Origin: Prorocentrum cordatum
Lineage: Eukaryota; Sar; Dinophyceae; Prorocentrales; Prorocentraceae
Assembly (NCBI GenBank): GCA_963575745.1
Contig: CAUYUJ010001758.1
Location: 592,060 to 619,559, forward strand
Length of the DNA stretch: 27,500 nucleotides
Reading direction: 5' to 3'
Shown: positions 9,097 through 17,645 of the stretch, in pieces
Layout: every line of letters begins with the position of its first letter
Numbering within the stretch: position 1 is the first letter of the stretch
Notes under the pieces: generated by a model
What the model was told of the DNA's origin: nothing
The model's input: only the letters and a program-made list of their open reading frames with translations
Databases searched by the model: none
Position numbers and translations under genes: made by a program

Positions 9097-9672
9097 TCAA
9101 AAGAGGAGGACCATGAGCAAGAGCAACTGCAACAGGCGTGCGTCTAGGCGCGCGTGGCCCTGGCACTGCGTCAAAGAAAAACCGTGGTGACTATAATGAT
9201 TATGGACGGCCGGGGGGGGCAGCTGCTTTGGCATTGGCGGTGCGCGCCGCAGGGATCTGGATATCTGGACAAACCGCGGTTGCAGCTGCAGGAAGTTCTT
9301 CCTGCCCTCGCACTTCCGCTCGTTCGCCAGCGAGACCTCCGTGTTTGTTTTGCGTGCTCGGTCGCGCCCGTGTTTCATGTTGCCCACAGCCACCTGGCAC
9401 TCCATCTGAGAAATGGCCCCGGCCATGTGTCTCTGGAAAACTGTGTATGGGTACTTGTTGGTGAACAGCCCTGGGATCGAGGCGTGCACCAACTCCAAAC
9501 CTCGCTTTTCGCACTCCGCGATCGCCTCTTCCTGCACCATCAAGCGGCGGGCCAACCGCTTCTCGTCGGGCACCACGATCCGCTTGATGCCGCGCTTCTC
9601 GCACCTGTCCAGAAAGGCGGCCACGCCCGGCCTGGACAGGAACGGCGTTGAACCTGGGGAAGCAAAAAACAT
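9097..9672 (-). pseudogene. Serine recombinase (resolvase/invertase) fragment, left arm
   Basis: The 191-codon frame contains the second half of a serine-recombinase catalytic domain. RPG (residues 14-16) is followed by a hydrophobic strand IVVP and DEKRLARR (36-43), matching the family's D-x-x-R-L-x-R motif with both catalytic arginines. The E-helix start is SQMECQ (88-93). EGRK (122-125) leads into a basic LRR segment, as in bacterial site-specific recombinases. The N-terminal part with the YxRVS-type catalytic serine is absent. The family cuts and rejoins DNA through a phosphoserine link. On this strand TTTTTTGCTTCCCCAG precedes about 9653, which suggests a 3' splice site, so the fragment may be an internal exon. 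A 1.1-kb mobile element sits in that tract. After about residue 153 (C-run of 8) the frame is probably not authentic. Confidence 0.7.
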
Positions 9673-9751
9673 GATGGACCCACGAACCCGGAAAGGGATA
9701 TAGACACGTGGAGCATGGGCACGTTTTCACGATACCCAACGGGGCAACACC

Positions 9752-9915
9752 TCACGAAACACCCCACGAGACACCCCGCGAAACATCCCACGATACACCT
9801 CACGAAACATTCCACGAGACACCTCACGAAACATTCCACGAGACACCCCGTGAAACATTCCACGAGACACCCCACGAACAGGCAACCACTCAACCAGACA
9901 CCCCATGAAACATTC
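9752..9915. repeat. 12/24-bp array inside element copy 1
   Basis: Alternating CACGAAACATTC and CACGAGACACCC units. The plus strand reads His-Glu-Thr-Pro/Phe because the period is a multiple of three. The same array is present, with different unit numbers, in the other two element copies. Confidence 0.85.
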
Positions 9916-9919
9916 CACG

Positions 9920-10595
9920 GGGGTGCGAGTGTGGTCGTGCTGGGGTGTGGTCGTGCTGGGGTGTGGTCGTGCTGGGGTGTGGTCGTGCTGGGGGGTGGTC
10001 GTGCTGGGGGGTGGTCGTGCTGGGGGGGTGGTCTGGGGGGTGGTCGTGCTGGGGCGTGTCTGGGGGCGTGGTCGTGCTGGGGCGTGGTCGTGCTGGGTGC
10101 GTGGTCGTGCTGGGGCGTGGTCGTGCTGGGGTGTGGTCGTGCTGGGTGTGGTCGTGCTGGGGTGTGGTCGTGCTGGGGTGTGGTCGTGCTGGGGTGGGGT
10201 CGTGCTGGGGTGGGGTCGTGCTGGGGTGTGGTCGTGCTGGGGTGTGGTCGTGCTAGGGTGGGGTCGTGCTGGGGTGGGGTCGTGCTGGGGTGTGGTCGTG
10301 CTGGGGTGTGGTCGTGCTGGGGTGTGGTCGTGCTGGGGGGTGGTCGTGCTGGGGCGGGTCGTGCTGGGGTGTGGTCGTGCTGGGGTGTGGTCGTGCTGGG
10401 GGTGGTCGTGCTGTGGTCGTGCTGGGGTGTGGTCGTGCGGGTCGTGCTGGGGTGTGGTCGTGCTGGGGTGTGGTCGTGCTGGGGTGTGGTCGTGCTGGGG
10501 TGTGGTCGTGCTGGGGTGTGGTCGTGCTGGGGCGTGGTCGTGCTGGGGCGTGGTCGTGCTGGGGTGTGGTCGTGCTGGGGTGTGGTCGTGCTGAG
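9920..10595. repeat. 16-bp G-rich minisatellite inside element copy 1
   Basis: Roughly 40 units of GTGGTCGTGCTGGGGT with small variants (GGGC, GGGG, GGTG). The unit has no stop in any frame on either strand, so long open frames of Trp/Cys/Gly or Pro/Thr/His repeats are expected by chance. Runs of four or more G recur every 16 bp on the plus strand. Confidence 0.9.
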
Positions 10596-11076
10596 GTGGC
10601 CCGCACCCTGTGATTTATCGATCGGGATTTCAAAAACAAGCGTTTCGCTCGAGACATCCTCAAAATAATTTCGCCGGCCTCCTTCGACCTCGATATTTAT
10701 CAGGGAAAGTTTCGCCGGCCTCCTTCAAGTTGGGCACGGGGGACTATGTTTACATACTAAAAGAGAACCCTGGGCCTTTGCCCTTTCCGGGAAAAATCGA
10801 CGACAAATTCGGCGCACGATTTTGCAGTGCTTCGCCGCGGGGGCGGTGGAAACATGAAGGCGGGGGGGGGGGCGCTTGCTGTAGCAATTGCGTTGCGTAG
10901 CGTCTGGCACGCTAACAAATCCAGGGTTTCGTGCCGATGGGCGATGTTACTTTCGGAAGAGGACGCGACGCGCCGCATTCCTCATCCAATGCCCTTGCGG
11001 TGTGTGGGGGCGTTGTGGCCCCGCCGTCCTGGGGCGTTCTTCAAGACGAGCGTTTCCTGGGCGGTGGGGGGGTGCC

Positions 11077-12054
11077 CCTGGCCGCCTTCGTTATCTGTGC
11101 CTTCTGCCGCGGCACGCTGGCGCCATCCACGTTCGTCATCGTCGACGCGCGTGTCGTGGCAGCCGCCTTCATCTTGGCAGGCATGGCGCGGGCGCCAGAA
11201 AACGAAACAAACATATGTTGCGCGGTGCCCGAACGCCGCAGGCGCGGCAGATAGGAGAGGGAAGGAGGAGCAGGAGCAGGAGCAGGAGCAGGAGGAATAC
11301 AATTAGGCGGTGGATGGGGATGCGGGGGAAGGGGGGAATGGGGCGAGGAGGGGGGCGAGGAGGAAAACTGGGGGAGGGGGCAGTGAGGAGGAAGGAGGAC
11401 GCGCGAGGGGGGGCGCGGCCCCCGCCGAGGCTTGAAAACGCTAGAGGGCGGCAGGGGCAACGCCGGCGACGGCGCCGACGAGTGTTGGGGCGGAGACAGA
11501 AGGGCGCGCCGGAAGTCGGTCCTGGACCGACTTCCGACGCGGGCCCGCGCCAGAAGTCCGTCCTGGACCGACTTCTGGCGCAGCCCGGCGGCCGGCGCCA
11601 GAAGTTGGCCGACGGTCCGTGGGGGCCGTTCGAAGGGGGGGCTCTTGCGCTGGCAGGAGCAAGCGGCAGGTCGGCGGCAGTCGGCGGGAGTAGGCGGGGC
11701 CCGCCGGCTGAGGGCCCGCCAGAGCTGGCGGAGAGGCGGACGCTCTTGCCAACAGACGTTGGCGGGAGGTCGGCGGCAGCCGGCGGAAGCACGTGCAGCC
11801 TGCGGCCGACGGCCCGCAGGAGGCCGCGGAAGTACGTGCAGCCTACGGGCGACGGCCCAGGGGAGGTTCGTGTCGCCCGACAGAAGTCACAAATAGACTG
11901 CGGCGGACTGACAGCGGGGGCCGGCGGGGGCCCCTGGGAGGCCCGCGGCAACCGGAGGAAGTAAGCGTGGACCACCCAACTGTAGCCACTCGTTGCTTTT
12001 TCGGGGTTCAAGCAGCGCGGGGGCAGCTTTTTCTGGACACGCTATCATGGACGC
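11077..12054. other. Spacer of the inverted duplication
   Basis: This 978-bp GC-rich spacer separates the arms. It holds a GGAGCA-type hexamer run (about 11263-11291), two strong palindromes (11511-11535 and 11547-11581) and a direct duplication of about 36 bp (11790-11865, sharing ACGTGCAGCCT). Long open frames on both strands are low-complexity and unrecognised. No gene is called. Its position between two divergent recombinase fragments is where shared upstream sequence or recombination sites would be expected. Confidence 0.6.
11511..11581. repeat. Two adjacent palindromes in the spacer
   Basis: GGAAGTCGGTCC-T-GGACCGACTTCC (12 + 1 + 12, perfect) lies at 11511-11535. A longer relative with 17-bp arms and one mismatch lies at 11547-11581, sharing the core GTCCTGGACCGACTTC. 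Imperfect inverted repeats of this length resemble binding sites of dimeric DNA-binding proteins, including recombinases. That link is inference only. Confidence 0.6.
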
Positions 12055-12152
12055 GGCACCCCCCCACCGTCCAGGAAACGCTTGTTTTGAAGAACGTCCC
12101 AGGACGGAGGGGCCACAACGCCCCCACACACCGCAGGGGCATTGTATGAGGA

Positions 12153-12809
12153 ATGTGGCGCGTCGCGTCCTCTTCCGAAGGTAACATCGCCCATCGGCAC
12201 GAAACCCTGGATTTGTTAGCGTGCCAGACGCTACACTACGCAATTGCTATAGCAAGCGCCCCCCCCCCCGCCTTCATGTTTCCACCGCCCCCGCGGCGAA
12301 GTACTGCAAAATCGCACGCCGAATTTGTCGTAGAGTTTTTTTTTGCTTCCCCAGGTTCAACGCCGTTCCTGTCCAGGCCGGGCGTGGCCGCCTTCGTGGA
12401 CAGGTGCGAGAAGCGCGGCATCAAGCGGATCGTGGTGCCCGACGAGAAGCGGTTGGCCCGCCGCTTGATGGTGCAGGAAGAGGCGATCGCGGAGTGCGAA
12501 AAGCGAGGTTTGGAGTTGGTGCACGCCTCGATCCCGGGGCTGTTCACCAACAAGGACCCATGCACAGTTTTCCAGAGACACATGGCCGGGGCCATTTCTC
12601 AGATGGAGTGCCAGGTGGCTGTGGGCAACATGAAACACGGGCGCGACCGAGCACGCAAAACAAGCACGGAGGTCTCGCTGGCGAACGAGCGGAAGTGCGA
12701 GGGCAGGAAGAACTTCCTGCAGCTGCACCCGCGGTTTGTCCAGATATCCAGATGCCTGCGGCGCGCACCGCCAATGCCAAAGCAGCTGCCCCCCCCCGGT
12801 CGTCCATAA
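12153..12809 (+). CDS. Serine recombinase fragment, right arm
   Basis: This 218-codon frame holds the same recombinase segment as the left arm, starting at about residue 71. It shows RPG (75-77), DEKRLARR (97-104, both expected arginines), SQMECQ (149-154), EGRK (183-186) and a basic LRR segment. Residues 1-68 are probably not protein: they cross a tract GTTTTTTTTTGCTTCCCCAG ending at 12354 that looks like an intron end, and they are absent from the catalytic fold. The catalytic serine region is not found. The frame ends after a C-run of 9 (8 in the other arm), so the two copies have different C-termini. Compared with the left arm, six of eight coding differences change the amino acid, which fits lost constraint. 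It may be an exon or a pseudogene. Confidence 0.65.
   Translation: MWRVASSSEGNIAHRHETLDLLACQTLHYAIAIASAPPPAFMFPPPPRRSTAKSHAEFVVEFFFASPGSTPFLSRPGVAAFVDRCEKRGIKRIVVPDEKRLARRLMVQEEAIAECEKRGLELVHASIPGLFTNKDPCTVFQRHMAGAISQMECQVAVGNMKHGRDRARKTSTEVSLANERKCEGRKNFLQLHPRFVQISRCLRRAPPMPKQLPPPGRP
12334..12354 (+). other. Putative 3' splice acceptor tract and vacant insertion site
   Basis: GTTTTTTTTTGCTTCCCCAG has the polypyrimidine-AG form of a spliceosomal acceptor immediately before the conserved recombinase segment. The equivalent place in the left arm is occupied by the 1.1-kb mobile element. Confidence 0.45.
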
Positions 12810-13174
12810 TCATTATAGTCACCACGGTTTTTCTTTGACGCAGTGGCAGGGCCACGCGCGCCTAGACGCACGCCTGTTGCAGTTGCTCCTGCTCATGGTC
12901 CTCCTCCTTTGACGGGCCACGAGTCTCCCCAAATCGTCCCCTTGTTGCATATGCAGTTACCGCAGACATGTGTAATCGATCCCGCATCGTACCATATCTT
13001 CTCACTCCACATCCTGCGGCGCAAGTTTGAGCAAAGTTTCTCGTCATTCGGCCGCCCAGGGCGGCGACCTCAGAGCGGGGAGGGAAAATAACGAATTACC
13101 CAACACACACAACGATGGACTGCACAGGCGCGCGCTGCAGTAGTTTCGCGGAGCTGCTAGGCACAAACTTGAAA

Positions 13175-14151
13175 CATGATGGACCCACGAACCCGGAAAG
13201 GGATATAGACATGTGGAGCATGGGCACGTTTTCGCGATACCCAACGGGGCAACACCTCACGAAACATCCCACGAGACACCCCGCGAAACATCCCACGAGA
13301 CACCTCACGAAACATTCCACGAGACACCTCACGAAACATTCTCACGCCAGACGGGGGTGCGACTGGGTGTGGTCGTGCTGGGGTGTGGTCGTGCTGGGTG
13401 GTCGTGCTGGGGTCGGCTGGTGGTCGTGCTGGGGCGTGGTCGTGCTGGGGCGTGGTCGTGCTGGGGCGTGGTCGTGCTGGGGCGTGGTCGTGCTGGGGCG
13501 TGGTCGTGCTGGGGCGTGGTCGTGCTGGGGTGTGGTCGTGCTGTGGTGAGGTCGTGCTGGGGTGGTCGTGCTGGGGTGTGGTGCTGGGGTGTGTGCTCGT
13601 GCTGGGGTGTGGGTCGTGCTGGTAGGGTGCTGGGGTGTGGTCGGCTAGGGTGGGGTCGTGCTAGGGTGGGGTCGTGCTGGGGTGTGGTCGTGCTGGGGTG
13701 CGGTCGTGCTGGGGCGTGGTCGTGCTGGGGTGGAGTCGTGCTGGGGTGTGGTGGTGCTGGGGTGTGGTCGTGCTGGGGTGGTCGCACCCTGTGATTTATC
13801 GATCGGGTCGTGCTGGGGGGTGTGATCGTGCTGGGGTGTGGTCGTGCTGGGGTGTGGTCGTGCTGGGGTGTGGGTGTGGTCGTGCTGGGGCGTGGTCGTG
13901 CTGGGGCGTGGTCGTGCTGGGGTGTGGTCGTGCTGGGGTGTGGTCGTGCTGAGGTGGCCCGCACCCTGTGATTTATCGATCGGGATTTCAAAAACAAGCG
14001 TTTCGCTCGAGACATCCTCAAACATAATTTCGCCGGCCTCCTTCGACCTCGATATTTATCAGGGAAAAATTTCGCCGGTCTCTTTCAAGTTTGGCACGGG
14101 GGACTATGTTCACATACTAAAAGAGAACCCTGGGCCTTTGCCCTTTCCGGG
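13175..14151 (+). mobile_element. Minisatellite-carrying TIR element, copy 2
   Basis: The left end is CATGATGGACCCACGAA with CCCGGAAAGGG at 13192-13202. The right end is CCCTTTCCGGG at 14141-14151. The order is a short 12/24-bp array (13257-13342), a 16-bp array (about 13365-13955) and the 3' domain. A stray GCACCCTGTGATTTATCG block from the 3' domain is embedded in the array at about 13787-13806, which shows internal rearrangement. The vacant site is in the left arm at about 8834-8840 (GTAGTTTTTCAAG). Confidence 0.8.
13365..13955. repeat. 16-bp G-rich minisatellite inside element copy 2
   Basis: This is the same GTGGTCGTGCTGGGGT unit as in copies 1 and 3. It is more irregular here, with partial units around 13400-13660 and the embedded 3'-domain fragment. 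Confidence 0.9.
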
Positions 14152-14906
14152 AAAAATACAACAACTTAAACAAGTGCCCTGTTGCACGCGCCCCTGCTTC
14201 TGCCGATAAGGAGGGTAGGGGGGCACGATAGCTTGCTCGGCGCGGCGCCGAGTTGTCAAACCCTTCACATGCCACGGACTCGGCGCGGGCCAGCCTGCAA
14301 ACGCAGCACGTTTCACATGTGACGGACTCGGCGCGAACCTGGGGATGCCTTCGTGGGCGGCGGCCCCAGCAGCGTGCAGTAGCAACGGTAATTGGTGGGG
14401 CAAAACATGTTGGCTCTTTCGGTTCGAGACGCAACCTCTAGTTCCAACTAGCCCAACAAAAGACACCCGCGCGCTTAAAGGCCGAGCTCGGGCTGCATGT
14501 GAAGAGGCACGGAGAAGGCTCAAACGCCCTTGGCTCGTACCGCCTACTGCAGGGCAGAGTGGGAAGGAGGATCAAGCGCCACTTGCCCTGGCACCCCTGA
14601 GCGAAGGCCGCGTTGCGCGTAATCATACCTTCCAATGGCGGGCGCGCCAAGCTGCTAGTTTGACACCGAAGCTATTTTAAACGCGCGCGCGGCCATTTTC
14701 AAAACCACCATGAAGCATTTTCGACTTCAGCACCGCGCGGCCCGCAAGCGGCCTAGAACCATGAGAAAACCATTTTCATCATTCTTAATCTGATCCCCGA
14801 CATGCCCGTGACCCTATCCACCCGGGGGGGGGCGCTACGCGCCCCGGGACTGGTGTTTCGTGTGCAACGCCTGGGAGGTCCTATTCTCGGACTTCGCCCT
14901 GGTTCA

Positions 14907-15117
14907 GATCGGGGGAGCGTAAGACCCGGGTTTGCCGGGACTCGGGTTCGCCATCGTTTTTTGACGACTGCGCCTCGGATTTTGACGAGGAGGAGTTTCG
15001 TGGGATGTCTGCAGCGGGAGGCCTCGTCAAAATGCAGACTCGGCCTCGTCATTTTTTTGACGACCTCGTCGGGAATTTCCGAGTCCCCCGTACCCGGGTC
15101 TTACGTCTCCCCGATCA
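14907..15117. mobile_element. Foldback MITE-like element, copy B
   Basis: Homologous to 693-896 over its whole length. Ends read GATCGGGGGAGCGTAAGACC and the inverted GGTCTTACGTCTCCCCGATC. Here both termini read CCCGGGT/ACCCGGG, where copy A has CCTGGGT/ACCCAGG, so paired positions changed together. Flanking duplication is not clear. It lies about 80 bp outside the right end of the inverted duplication. Confidence 0.65.
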
Positions 15118-15960
15118 GAATCTGGTGTTAATCGGCTCTCAGTCCCGCTTAACCGGGCTGACTCCCGCTCATCGTGCTCAATCCGCGGCCTAATCCGGCG
15201 TAGCAGCCCCCCAATAGGGGCCTATTTCCCCGTCGGCCTTCCGACGAAGACCTCCCAGTAACCTAGTTGCCTCCTAATGGTGTGCTGACACTACCCCAGA
15301 CTACTCGGGGGGCTTGTCGAGGTCAGCTGGGGCTTTTCGGGTGATTGGAAGGGGGGACAGCCTTCTTTTCGCCTAACCCCGTCGGAGCGGGAACCACCAT
15401 CTCTGGGGATTCTCTGGGGATGCTCTTGGGTTTTTTGGGGGGGGGCCCTCGGGCGGCCTTGTTGAAGAGCCGTCTTGGGTTCGTTTGGCTCATCGGTCCC
15501 TCGTGGGGCTCTCTTGGTGAGCCATCGTGGGGCCTGGGAAAGCCACAGGAAGCAAGATGACGAGAGGGGACAAATCATGGAACCCCCATGGTGTTTGAAA
15601 GGGGTGCAATCCTCTCGGGGGTGTCCACGGGAGACGCCGCTTCCCTTGGAGCCGTCTCGGGGCCGTCTCAAGGCCCCTTGGGGGGTATGCGAGAGGCGAG
15701 CCTTTGGCCAGCTTGTGAAATTCTGAAAGCAATCTGGAGTATCTGGGGCCACTTTGGGCCGTCTTGGACGTCGTGACCGCTCGCAGAGACCTGGTGCGGA
15801 CCCCAGGGCAGGCGGTAGGGAGTAGGGGGAGGAGAGAAGGTTCTACTGCGGCCAGATTGGCTCTTGTGCGGCCTGGTGGACTTTAGTACGGCCAAGGGTT
15901 CTCCGGAGTATATGCGTCCTAGAGAACGGTGAAGCGGGACAGGTCTCGGGACCTCTGAAG
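15118..15960. other. Unassigned region with degenerate CTTGGGG-type repeats
   Basis: 15120-15300 has no feature I recognise. 15400-15780 contains scattered GCCGTCTTGGG and CTCTTGG units related to the arrays at 4128-5440. Open frames on both strands follow these repeats and are not called. Confidence 0.4.
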
Positions 15961-16320
15961 AGCCTCCTGGGGCTTTGGAGAGCTCCTTGGGGCCTCTGAA
16001 GAGCCTCTTGGGGCCTCTGAAGAGCCTCTTGGGGCCTCTGAAAACCTCCAGGCCCCTCGCATTCCTCCCAGACTCCGCACTACTCCCAAAACCTCCAGAC
16101 CCATCCCATTCCTCCACACCCTTTCGCGGTTCCCCAAATCTCCGCAGTCCTTTCATGTCTTCAGATCCTCCACACTCCGCCCAAAAACTCCGCAAACCAT
16201 CCCATTCCTCCACAGCCCCTGCACATTCTCCTCAAAACCTCCAGATACTTCCCATTCCTCCACACCCCTCCGCCTGCGTTCTACCAGACCCCTCCCATTC
16301 CTTCACACTCCTCCGCACTC
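15950..16320. repeat. Degenerate 21-25 bp minisatellites
   Basis: 15955-16040 has units of about 21 bp (GAAGAGCCTCTTGGGGCCTC). 16040-16320 has a looser CTCC/CCCATTCCTCCACAC-type repeat. Confidence 0.65.
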
Positions 16321-16325
16321 CTTCA

Positions 16326-16328
16326 ATA

Positions 16329-16398
<70 letters not shown>

Positions 16399-16549
16399 GG
16401 ATGAGGATGAGGATGAGGATGAGGATGAGGATGAGGATGAGGATGAGGCTGAGGCTGAGGCTGAGGCTGAGGCTGAGGCTGAGGCTGATGCTGATGCTGA
16501 TGCTGATGCTGATGCTGATGCTGATGCTGCTGATGATGATGATGATGAT

Positions 16550-16584
<35 letters not shown>

Positions 16585-16975
16585 TGATGACGATGACGAT
16601 GCTGATGCTGATGCTGATGCTGATGCTGATGCTGATGCTGATGCTGATGCTGATGATGCTGATGCTGATGCTGATGCTGATGCTGCTGATGATGCTGATG
16701 CTGATGATGATGCTGATGATGATGATGTTGCTGATTATGATGATGACGAAGATGATGATGAGGATGCTGATGATGATGTTGATGATGGTGGTGATGATGG
16801 TGATGGTGATGGTGATGGTGATGATAACGATGATGATGAAGATGGTGGTCATGATGATGATGCTGCTGCTGCTGATGATGATGATGATGGTGGCCGATGC
16901 TGATGATGCTGCTGATGATGATCATGATGATGATTATGATGATGCTGCTGCTGCTAGTGATGATGATACCGACGA
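16326..16975. repeat. GAT-type array with hexamer blocks
   Basis: A pure GAT run is followed by blocks of GAGGAT, GAGGCT, GATGCT, GACGAT and again GATGCT. Neighbouring blocks differ by a single base change per hexamer. Frames through it read as poly-Met, poly-Asp, poly-Ile or poly-His and are not genes. Confidence 0.9.
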
Positions 16976-17300
16976 CGATGAGGATGGGAAGGAGGACGAC
17001 AAGGAAGATTGGGATGAGGATGAGGATATGGCTGGGGGCGAAGGAGGGCAAGGACGACGTGGAGGAGGAAGAAGCTTAGAACGGGGCAGGAGGATGAGGA
17101 GCAGGGGGAGGCAGAAGGAGGTGATGGTGGTGGATGAGGCGGAGGAGGCGAGCGAGGAAGCAGGAGGAGCATGTAGCAGGAGGAGCCGGCAGGAAGGGAG
17201 GTGGGAGGAGACGGAGCCGGCAGGACGGGAGGCGACGACGACGACGAGGATGACGGTGCTGTTGAAGAAGATGGTGTTGGTTCTGATGATGACGACCAAT
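16976..17300. other. Purine-rich stretch between ATG-type arrays
   Basis: GGAGGA- and GACGA-rich DNA without a recognisable gene. Translations are Glu/Arg/Gly-rich low complexity. Confidence 0.5.
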
Positions 17301-17582
17301 GGCGGTGATGACGATGACGATGGCGATGATGAATGATGATGTTGATGTTGCTGCTGATGCTGCTGATGATGATCATGATCATGATCATGATCGTGATCAT
17401 GATGATGCTGATGATGATTATGACGATCATGACGATGATGACCTCATGATGATCATGATGATCATGTCGGTGCGGATGGTGGTGATGACCATGCTGATTA
17501 TGATAGCCATGGAGATAATGACAAACATGAGGATCAACATGAACATGATGATGATGATGCTGATGATGCTGATGATGCTGAT

Positions 17583-17645
<63 letters not shown>
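17300..17645. repeat. Second GAT/GATCAT array
   Basis: GATGAT, GATCAT and GCTGAT units, ending in a pure GAT run at about 17595-17643. Confidence 0.9.

Larger units (their letters stand above)
9670..10791 (+). mobile_element. Minisatellite-carrying TIR element, copy 1
   Basis: The left end reads CATGATGGACCCACGAA then CCCGGAAAGGG (9687-9697). The right end is CCCTTTCCGGG (10781-10791), an exact 11-bp inverted match, followed by A-rich flank. The interior has a 12/24-bp array (9752-9915), a 16-bp array (about 9920-10595) and a 3' domain with ATTTATCGATCGGG and GTTTCGCTCGAGACATCC. The uninterrupted site survives in the other palindrome arm at about 12334-12344, where a T-run replaces the whole element. 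No transposase is encoded, so it is non-autonomous. It is inserted in the polypyrimidine tract upstream of the left-arm recombinase fragment. Confidence 0.8.
8164..11076. repeat. Left arm of a large inverted duplication
   Basis: From the GGGTGGATAGGGTCACGGG end (8165) to GGTGGGGGGGTGCC (11076), this arm is the reverse complement of 12055-14824 at high identity, once the two different mobile-element insertions (9670-10791 here, 13175-14151 in the other arm) are removed. It carries a minus-strand serine recombinase fragment. Hand comparison of about 430 bp in the recombinase part shows about eight substitutions, so the duplication looks recent. Confidence 0.9.
12055..14824. repeat. Right arm of the large inverted duplication
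   Basis: It is the reverse complement of 8164-11076 apart from the separate mobile-element insertion at 13175-14151. The outer end reads GACCCTATCCACCCGGG, matching the left arm's outer end in reverse. It carries a plus-strand serine recombinase fragment. Confidence 0.9.

Noticed and set aside
9752-10595. CRISPR-like appearance of short regular repeats
   Set aside because: Units are contiguous without unique spacers, no cas genes are present, and the context is eukaryotic. These are minisatellites.
9715-10668. Long Trp/Cys/Gly-repeat frames over the 16-bp arrays (also at 13213-14021 and 23475-24728)
   Set aside because: The 16-bp unit has no stop in any frame, and indels between the three element copies are not multiples of three. 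No conserved frame is maintained.
10888-11964. 358-codon plus frame crossing the inner arm and spacer of the palindrome
   Set aside because: Low-complexity Arg/Gly composition, and it is not preserved in the mirrored arm. The minus strand is also open over 280 codons.
15975-17336. Long frame (453 codons) with poly-Met/Leu-Met stretches
   Set aside because: It is a direct read-out of the GAT-type array, and the other frames of the same array are equally open on both strands.
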